DNA from: Iris pallida
Lineage: Eukaryota > Streptophyta > Magnoliopsida > Asparagales > Iridaceae
Assembly (NCBI GenBank): GCA_029216955.1
Contig: JANAVB010033217.1
Span: 1,871,059-1,935,058 of the forward strand
Length of the DNA stretch: 64,000 bases
Direction: 5' to 3'
The translations under genes were made by a program, and so were the position numbers. This document shows positions 57,496 to 64,000 of this stretch, piece after piece (position 1 is the first letter of the stretch; the number at the start of each line of letters is the position of its first letter). Under the pieces are notes generated by a model, which was not told the DNA's origin, made no database searches, and saw only the letters and a program-made list of their open reading frames with translations.

Positions 57496-58784
57496 CCCAT
57501 GAACTCCAAATGGCATAAATCCCTCAAATCAAGTCGGAATCTAACTTTTCAAATATCAAAATTGGGTAGAACGGGATTTTCTACAACATAAAGAAACTAG
57601 TTTTCAAAAATACCAAGTTTTACTAGATCAAAACCAAGAAAAACGAGAAAAGATTAAAACTTAGATCTACAAACATTCATCCATCAAAACAAAAAATGCT
57701 AAGTTCTAAAGAGGCTTAAAATCAAGTAAGGAAGAGAATGGAGCAAAGAAACTTAAGATCCATCATGAAGCAAGTTGCACTTGCCTAGGATTTCTTGGGT
57801 TTAGGTGGAGAGGAGTAATGGAGAAAAAGAAGAAATAAATGAAACTAATGAAGAGAGAGAGAGGAGAGTTGACTTATATATCAACCCTCCTCCTCTCAAA
57901 CCAAAATGAACCAAATCAAGCCAAGCCAAGCCAAGTCATGTTGAACCAAACCAAATAAACCAAGGCAAGTTTAAACCAAGATCAAGCTAAGCAAGACAAG
58001 TCTAACTACGGTCCACTTGACAATTGCTAGAAATCCGTACACGTATACAGAAAATACGTATAACGGAAAACGGTAGTGACAAGTGTACTAACTTTAACTA
58101 TTTGTCCTTTTTCTATGGATTTGGCATATACTCTCCAATTATAATTCTGTTGATCACAAGTATATACAATTCCATGGAAATTATTCATGGCACTAGCTGA
58201 ACAACTAAAATTATGCTGAATTGCTAAACTACTTACAAAACTTCTAAATTTTGAACGATTGTCGAATGTTTGTCCTACAAATAATTCAGGAGTGTTAGAA
58301 TTATCAATATCATCATCATCATCTATCTTATAACCAGTATTTTTAATTAAATCGTCCCTATTTTCATTGTCCTCATCATTATCATCATCATCATCATCAT
58401 TATGTTCATCTAGCAAGAGAGTAATTGTTTGTGAAGAAGAACTAGCACCTGTGTTAACATGTTGGTAATTAGAAACAAATTGATCATTAGTTGTATTTGT
58501 AAATGATGATACTTGAGTAACATATAAACTAATATACGGTGATTGCGAATTAATCTCAAGAATAAATTTCTATGCTTCTTCACCATCTATCAATAAACAT
58601 GTGGAACCAAAAACAGACTTTAAAATAAATTGGTAACTAATAAAAAACGTGTAGAAATTAATTTGCGTAAATTTTTTAAACTAATCTGGCGATAAGTTGT
58701 AAAAAATTGGGTATCACCTCCTTCGTAAGATTGCCCATTTACTCTATCTCCATGTGAACATACTATTTTAATATTATGATCCAT

Positions 58785-59180
58785 GAGAAAGAAGAAGTAG
58801 TTTGAGAATGTTTAGCTAATAGAGAGTTGCGTTGCAAGGAGCGAGAGCTTGTAAGAGGGAGAGACTAGCTTCCGTGAGGAGATGAAGCTTCCAAGCTTCA
58901 TAGAATTACTTCTGTGAGAGATGGAGAAAGTATTGTGTTTGTGGGAAAAGAGAGAGTTAAACTTAGCAGTAAATAGAAAAAGAAAAAAGACGTTGAAATA
59001 TAGCCGTTGGAATATAGATGTTAAAAAAAATAGCCGTTGGAAAGGGTCTTCCTGACTCACCTCTTCTCTCAGCCATGAACCATACCGCGCGCCACGGGGG
59101 TTGGCGCATCCCCGGCCGTTCGCCATCGGCGCTGGCGTGTCATCCGCCACGCACGCCATCCTCGCTGTCGCGTCGCAGCC
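58785..59180 (-). promoter_or_regulatory. 5' flank of the MULE transposase with GGCGC-rich repeats
   Basis: Between ATG 58,784 and the terminal repeat. The part 59,060-59,215 is rich in GGCGC/CGCGC blocks (GCGCACGCCAT-type repeats) and mirrors the GC-rich region inside the left MULE end. A duplicated TATAGCCGTTGGAA-like phrase occurs near 58,998 and 59,030. No TATA box stands out. Confidence 0.5.
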
Positions 59181-59311
59181 GCGCACGCCATTCGCGCTCC
59201 AGCGCGCCATCTCTAATGTCGTTTCACTACTCCATATACAAATACCCTAAACTTCTCACTTTTTTTTTTTACAATTTAGACATAATTCTTTACCCTATAT
59301 GAAAATTTCTG
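59181..59311 (-). repeat. MULE right terminal inverted repeat
   Basis: The inverse of this interval matches 20,930-21,040: CAGAAATTTTCATATAGGGT, TAAATTGTAAAAAAAAAAAG, AGTTTAGGGTATTTGTATAT, GGAGTAGTGAAACGAC. It ends at 59,311 with AAACCCAAC outside. Confidence 0.85.
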
Positions 59312-59960
59312 AAACCCAACACAAACATAAACAACAATATATATATATCTAACAACAACATAAATAAAGAACAATGAAAGTAAATGAAAGCCGCGTGGTA
59401 CCAATACACGGTCTTGAAAGTACATGACAAAACGAAACTAGATACAAAAGGAATAAAGATAGAATCAAGACAATCAAGATAAGAACGGCCAAATAAGTCC
59501 TACGGCTCGGTACAATTATCTACCTAGGTTACCAACATATTTTGTTATGTATACCGACCAGCTAGTTTTGTTTCCTATAACGTAGTTCTAATAGGATCCG
59601 AAGAAGTACAAGGCAGAACAAGATATGGTTGATCGTCTACCGTCAGTATCAGGATGAACATCTACATGGTTAATAGTATAGCAAAAACATAATATATATA
59701 ACATGGCACATCACGGGCTCCCTCGTACAAAAGTCAATTAGTCCGGTAAGCAACCAAACAAAGTTGCATGAATATCCGAATCCTCCTCTCCCGATGATCT
59801 ATGTGATTATGCTAGTTAATTATCCTTACAGTTTATTTCTTTGATTGCCAAGACGTCGACACTCGGAGAAACATCCCTATTACTAACGGAGCTAGACACT
59901 AGCATGGATACGAGAATCCATGCGCCCATTCACAAGTAATATACAATCATGCATATCATA
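59312..59960 (-). repeat. Old LTR of the 44,908 gypsy family, right part
   Basis: Colinear with the younger LTRs downstream of where the left part stopped: AACGGCCAAATAAGTCCTAC, CTACCTAGGTTACCAACATA, and later GACACTCGGAGAAAC-type segments. Divergence is high, and the right boundary could not be fixed. Together with 20,150-20,929 it forms the site into which the MULE inserted. Confidence 0.6.
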
Positions 59961-60697
59961 AACGAAAAATAGAGATGCTATGTGGATCGCGTTGTTGGCC
60001 CACAGTTTTGATCCGTGGTTCACGTGGCACTCTTTCATTGACTTGTATCAGAGGTGGGCCCCACGTTAGCAGGGGAGCTAATAGAATTGAGACACGTCAC
60101 CTGCAGTCACGCCTGGCGGACAAAGACCGCATGCAACATAGTGTTTTCCAACAACAATAAAATACTAATAGTCATTAGCTCGACCACTAGGTTAACTTGA
60201 CATTCATGATAACACTAAGCAAGTCGAGAATGTTAGCAGAAAGTAAATACAAATGCTCTCATAATCTATAAAAATATCAGGGCAATGCAGTATTTTTCTT
60301 GACTTCGTATATGTAAAACCATTGAAAAAAAATTCGTATATGTAAAACGAAGTCAAGAAAAATAAGATAACAAATAGAAATTAAGTGTACAAAATCATAT
60401 AAATTAATTTTTCGCTAAGACTGTGACAAGTTATAATCGAAATCAATGAGAGTTCAAATAAGTGCAAGCCCATTTGAAACATGGTTGATACTGGCCCTAT
60501 CCTAGCTTGCAGGTATACTAGCGATATATCACCGCTTTACCACCTATCATGGCAGTGCCGCAGTGGCTGTTATCACCTCTACAAGCTCAGAAAACTCGTA
60601 GATTCTCAATAGTTCTCGTTTGATTTCAATTATACAAATTGGATCGTCTTTTAAACTGAAATTTTCCATGTGTTGTTTTGGTTGTCCATTGGCAAAA
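59961..60697. other. Unassigned DNA with one strong hairpin
   Basis: No gene recognised. At 60,291-60,308 and 60,347-60,364 an 18-base perfect inverted repeat (TATTTTTCTTGACTTCGT) encloses a 38-base loop that also holds a direct repeat of CGTATATGTAAAAC. It may be a tiny foldback element. Confidence 0.6.
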
Positions 60698-61060
60698 CCC
60701 TTGTTAGCAATTCGGCAAACGGAAAAAATTCGGGACGACAAAAGTACGAGTATAAATCGGCTCAGTACAAATAAAATACGTTTAAAAATTCCGTCAAATA
60801 TTCGAAAAATCGAAATATTGAGGTTAGAAACTTCACATTCTTAAAAAGGTTGTCAAATTTGGTTAATTAAACAGATTCCCAGCATATTTTTTGTGCCAAA
60901 TTTTTCAATAATTTATATAGAACATGTTTAAATCTTCGCATGCTTAAAATTTATGTACTGATTTTGATTTGTCAAAAGTACGCAAGTATTATACGTTTAT
61001 GAAAGATACATAAAAATTTGCGTATAATACAAGTTTTATTCGGGTGATTGCTAACAAGGG
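60698..61060. mobile_element. Miniature inverted-repeat element with CCCTTGTTAGCAAT ends
   Basis: CCCTTGTTAGCAAT at the left pairs exactly with ATTGCTAACAAGGG at the right, and GCAAAA lies outside both ends (60,692-60,697 and 61,061-61,066). Length 363 bp, AT-rich, no coding. The superfamily is not determined. Confidence 0.65.
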
Positions 61061-61389
61061 GCAAAACAATCTCTTCTGGTTTTTAATAGAAGTTCTCCAT
61101 TAAGTACTAAATTTGAAACAAAACAATTGTTAATTTATTTTTTACATACGGTCGAACGTCAATTCCATTCCAATATCTCTCTCAAATATTCTCTTGTAGG
61201 TGCGCTTTCTTTTTCCCGCAACTCCAAAATACGATGATAATGGAAGTGACTTTCTATCTAAATCTGTGTAATCTTGGTTTTGTTGGAAATATTTTTCATT
61301 TTTTTCTTAAAATCTGTAAAAAAAATAAAACAAAATTAAAGTTACCGGCCTTCGAAGAAATCGCGCACGAAACACTGTCCTAAGAGTTG
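61061..61389. other. No recognisable feature
   Basis: AT-rich spacer between the miniature element and the copia LTR. The LTR might begin within the last part (GATTTCTTCGAAGGCC region, ~61,350). Confidence 0.45.
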
Positions 61390-62057
61390 ATTCGGGTCTG
61401 TGCAGACTTTGTCCGAAGGCTCCTACTGATAAAACCTCCGCTCTACCAGTATCTCGTCGTTGCACAAAAAAATTAGAGATCGACCCAAACTTAGTTCTGC
61501 CCAGAGCAAAAATGTAAAGAACATAAAGATTTTCGGTGAGAACAAAATTGGAGAGAGTTCTTGTGTATATTTTCTCTGTCCAAGAGAGGAGAAGATGACA
61601 TCAATATATAGGCAGATTTGAGTACTCTCCAATGGACAAGAGAGTAAAGGCCTATTAAGACAAAGCAATGAACCATGTCTTACAATGAACCTGGACGCTT
61701 TCACCAACGGACAAAATTTAATGACATTTAGACCAGTCATTAAAGATGAAGAATAAAAAATATGGTACAATAAATCTGGACGTTTTCACTAACGGACAGA
61801 ATTTAGTGGACATTTAATCTGGTATTTTAAGGAGAAAATGAAATAAACGTGTGAATAACAAAACTGGTATTAAGGAACAAAAAAAGAATAAAAGTTGGAA
61901 TATTGTTGTGAAAATAAGAAAGAAGGGGGAGGAATTGGTAGCCAGAAACTTGTACGTAGCTTTTCTCATTGATAACATATATAGAGGGAATGAGATAGAG
62001 AGGTTATTGTGGGTATGGATAAGGGCATCCATATTTGGATTTATCCAAATCACAACA
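61390..62057 (-). repeat. Ty1/copia LTR (minus orientation)
   Basis: On the minus strand it starts TGTTGTGATTTGGATAAATC at 62,057, preceded by the polypurine-like CCAAGGGAGAG. A TATA box (CCTATATATTGATG, ~61,600-61,613) and leader-like sequence lie inside. The 5' boundary near 61,350-61,390 is approximate. The adjacent plus-strand phrases CATTAAAAACTTTTCTAGG and GCCTCGTTAAAAATC with AACCCAGTGG are familiar from the region just before the 3' LTR in plant copia elements, so this is the 3' LTR. Confidence 0.65.
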
Positions 62058-64000
62058 CTCTCCCTTGGATGTCCACTTTAATTATTGTCTCATTAAAAAC
62101 TTTTCTAGGAAAAACCCTTTGGAAAAAATTCATAGAAAAGAAAATAGTACAATAATATTCTTCAGGAATATAAGTCTTCAGGAATCTAAGTGGGTGCGAC
62201 TTACACTGCCTCGTTAAAAATCTTTCGAATGGAAAACCCAGTGGAAAAAAATCTCAACGAAGGAAAAGAGTTCAATGCGCAAAGACATGCTTCAAGATGT
62301 CTCCATTAGCATCTTCAGGATGCTTGCATCTACAGGATGCTCTCCCTCAAAATATTACATTATTGTTCTTACATCAATTCAAAATAAAAAATCAACCCCC
62401 AATACAATTTAAATATTACATATCATCCCAATACTTTATTTGTCTATACATTTATACCCGTATCCTTATGAAGAGGTTGCAGGCTTTATTTGATTCTTGA
62501 AAGCTCGCAACTCCCCCTGATATGTCGAACTGTTGAAAATATAGTCATGCACATTCCCTGTTCGCTTTGGTGAAATTGTCGCAGTGATTTGATTTATTCT
62601 CTATACCTGCAACGTTACTTATAAAAACATACCTTGTTTGTGGTATCCGCTTAATGGAGTATCAGGTAAATATCATTTAGCCGCATATCTCATTAGATCA
62701 AAATATTCATCAAGAATAATTTATGTGCCTAATATTATTCTAAAATATTGTGCTCAGTAAATAATTTTTTTTATATTCTTTAAAGATGGTACTTTAGGAC
62801 CCATAACATGTTCTTTTGGTTGTAAAAGTTCCTATTGATCGGACCATTATAGGTATATCATTCATATTAAATCTCTGCAAGAGATTTATCTCTACATGAG
62901 ATTTATAGTAGATCTCTTCTAGAGATTCATCTTTTCATGAGATTACATGAGATATCTTCTGGAGATTCCTCTCTTCTGGAGATTTCGATCTCTACGTATC
63001 TCTTCTGGAGATTCCTCTCTTCTGGAGATTCTGATCTCTACGGGAGATTTCGATCTCTACTGGAGATTCCAATCTCTTCGGGAGATTACAATCTCTTCGG
63101 AAGATATTTCAAATCTCTTCAGGCGATATTTCAAATCTCTTCAGGAGATTTTCTCTTTAGAAGGCACTCTTAATCTCTTCATGAGATCTTCTCTTCAGAA
63201 GGTGACCATTTTGATGAATTCGTTCAGAGATTTCTCCATAAACTCAATGAGCCTATCACATTCTTCTGGATGGTTTAATCCATATGTAGATCCTTCGGGG
63301 ATAACATGATAATATCAAATCCTTTAAGGATTTACTTGAAAATTTTAAATCCACGACCTTCGATAATATATCTTATCGTCTAGGTTATCACGATCGAAGA
63401 ATATATTTATTCATATTCTATTCATGATCATTTCATGAATCCTTAAGCTCTTATATATTTGGATCTCTATTTGTTACAAACACCATTCAAAACCTACCAG
63501 GTTTATTCCTTTGGGTTTTGTATATAGGACTGAACACTCCACGTTTTACGAGAAATATCGCATCATTTTCTTCCTTCAAGGATTATGAATTCGTGGTTTG
63601 GTTTTATCATTCATTTTCATCACCCTTTTTATTCTCATTCGATAATGTCATCTATGATAATTTTTCTTGATCCCAAATTTCTCTTAACTATGTACAAAAC
63701 ATAGATTTTATGAGTACCGGCACCTCTTTCTCAGTCTCTTCTGAAATCTGAGGTATATCCTCTACCGGAGCGATATACTTTGAGAAATTGGATATTTGGT
63801 TCATGACATTTTCCGGACCGTCATGAACTTTTTTTCTACATGAGATGCTTCTTCGGGAGCTATTTTTTCAAGAGCATTAGGGTGTGTTATAATTTTTTTT
63901 GGCCACTTCTTCTGGAGAGTTGGATCATTAGAACCTTTATTATTATTTGGTTCCTTTGCAGTACTTCTATTAGAAGATAGATTCATAGTTGGTATAACCA
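62058..64000 (-). pseudogene. Eroded copia pol and 3' internal region, running off the window
   Basis: On the minus strand between ~63,990 and ~63,190, fragments of copia reverse transcriptase can be read in several frames: a REVFGPI-like segment (KRGVFSPIYKT), a KWVFVRKRNE-like segment (MVFVTNRDPN), and a SLYGLKQSGRMW-like segment (STYGLNHPEECDRLIEF). Numerous stops and shifts show an old copy. From 62,500 to 63,190 only non-coding internal sequence and repeats are visible. The 5' part of the element lies beyond base 64,000. Confidence 0.6.
62885..63195. repeat. Degenerate ATCTCTTC-NGGAGAT palindromic repeat
   Basis: About fifteen short units of the form ATCTC(T/A)TC(T/G/A)GGAGAT follow each other at 18-30-base steps. 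Each is an inverted repeat of AATCTC and GAGATT. It lies in the 3' internal region of the copia remnant and has no coding value that I can support. Confidence 0.75.

Larger units (their letters stand above)
44908..58081 (-). mobile_element. Chromovirus-type Ty3/gypsy retrotransposon inserted in the MULE transposase
   Basis: TGTCATGCCCC at 44,908 and GTGACA ending at 58,081 are flanked by a perfect 5-bp duplication AGTGT (44,903-44,907 and 58,082-58,086). Two LTRs surround a 4.96-kb internal region coding on the minus strand for gag, protease, reverse transcriptase, RNase H, and integrase with a chromodomain-like end (Tekay/Del-like). The LTR at the gene 5' side is interrupted by a complete hAT. 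Stops and frameshifts are many. The target-site frame in the MULE gene continues across the duplication. Confidence 0.93.
52206..58081 (-). repeat. Gypsy 5' LTR (right copy), interrupted by a hAT transposon
   Basis: It starts TATCACGCC (TG changed to TA) and ends GTGACA at 58,081. It is colinear with the left LTR, including the 53,740-53,995 minisatellite. Without the hAT and its duplication it is ~2.41 kb. On the minus strand TGGTGGCC stands nine bases after its inner end, a possible primer site. Confidence 0.9.
43590..58784 (-). pseudogene. MULE transposase, split by a gypsy retrotransposon
   Basis: N-terminal part: ATG 58,784 (MDHNIKIVCSHGDRVNGQSY, a PB1-like start), an Asp-rich stretch, and ELFVGQTFDNRSKFRSFVSS with NWRVYAKS, the zinc-rich N-terminal region of MULE transposases. 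At 58,082 the coding sequence meets the gypsy element and resumes at 44,907. The C-terminal part holds the DDE domain start (PIISTDATFLSSKYQGILFF), a SDK...FPELPHFF region in several frames, NLVECFNNWIKSLRDKPIT, and a SWIM zinc finger (CSCLRWYHIYIPCIHAYF). TAA 43,587-43,589 region closes it. Besides the insertion there are frameshifts near 58,600, 44,820 and 44,380. The enzyme would cut and move the MULE ends. Family assignment is firm. Confidence 0.9.
20930..59311. mobile_element. Mutator-like transposon carrying a transposase and a PMD gene, with nested insertions
   Basis: The ends CAAAAATTTTCATATTGGGT and the inverse of the right end, CAGAAATTTTCATATAGGGT, start terminal inverted repeats of at least ~130 bp. 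The flanks are AAACCAAAC (20,921-20,929) and AAACCCAAC (59,312-59,320), a 9-bp duplication with one mismatch, as expected of a MULE. Inside are two convergent genes: a PMD gene reading right and a MULE transposase reading left. Subtracting the Tat element, the gypsy element with its hAT, the MITE and their duplications leaves about 6.1 kb. Both flanks are parts of one old LTR, which independently supports the boundaries. All genes are now broken. Confidence 0.85.

Overview
This window is a flowering-plant nuclear segment made almost entirely of transposable elements nested inside one another. The evidence is plant-type introns (GT...AG), Ty3/gypsy and Ty1/copia remnants of plant lineages, a BED-finger hAT, Mutator-like (MULE) sequences, Tourist-type miniatures and two genes with the plant mobile domain (PMD, the domain of Arabidopsis MAIN/MAIL1). 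No intact housekeeping gene, tRNA, rRNA or CRISPR array was recognised. The species cannot be named from the sequence.

Left part (1-20,900). A gypsy gag and LTR (minus strand, 1-~1,550) lie next to a decayed PMD gene A (minus, 1,560-6,299) whose third intron carries a 2.5-kb solo LTR (2,157-4,681). Upstream of gene A is a three-level nest: a terminal-inverted-repeat element (6,618-9,168) contains a non-autonomous hAT (6,736-8,030), which contains a MULE-type miniature (7,083-7,687) with a perfect 9-bp target duplication. Then follow low-complexity DNA, small miniatures, an LTR remnant with a Met-tRNA primer site (~15,160-15,655), a hAT-like element (17,082-17,609), a Tourist-like element (17,650-18,049) and a foldback element (~18,847-19,395).

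Central part (20,930-59,311). This is one Mutator-like transposon, about 6.1 kb before insertions, with matching terminal inverted repeats and a 9-bp target duplication (8 of 9 identical). It carries two convergent genes: PMD gene B (plus, 21,594-~43,300) and a MULE transposase (minus, 58,784-43,590). PMD intron 1 holds a second copy of the MULE miniature (21,708-22,102). A later PMD intron holds an 18.7-kb Tat-lineage retrotransposon (22,969-41,654) with two 2,192-bp LTRs, gag-pol with a second RNase H, and an antisense accessory gene (39,068-34,437) with its own TATA box and introns. The transposase is split by a chromodomain-type gypsy element (44,908-58,081, perfect 5-bp duplication AGTGT). 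One LTR of that element holds a complete hAT transposon (54,039-57,495, perfect 8-bp duplication CCCATGAA). The MULE itself sits in an older LTR of the same family as the gypsy LTRs (left part ~20,150-20,929, right part 59,312-~59,960).

Right part (59,960-64,000). There is a hairpin, a 363-bp miniature, and a minus-strand copia LTR (~61,390-62,057) followed by eroded copia pol sequence.

The order of events can be read off: old LTR, then MULE with PMD gene, then the Tat, gypsy and MITE insertions, then hAT. Almost every coding region has stops or frameshifts. The main biological interest is the repeated link between PMD-type genes and transposons: one PMD gene inside a MULE, and a possibly PMD-like antisense gene inside the Tat element.
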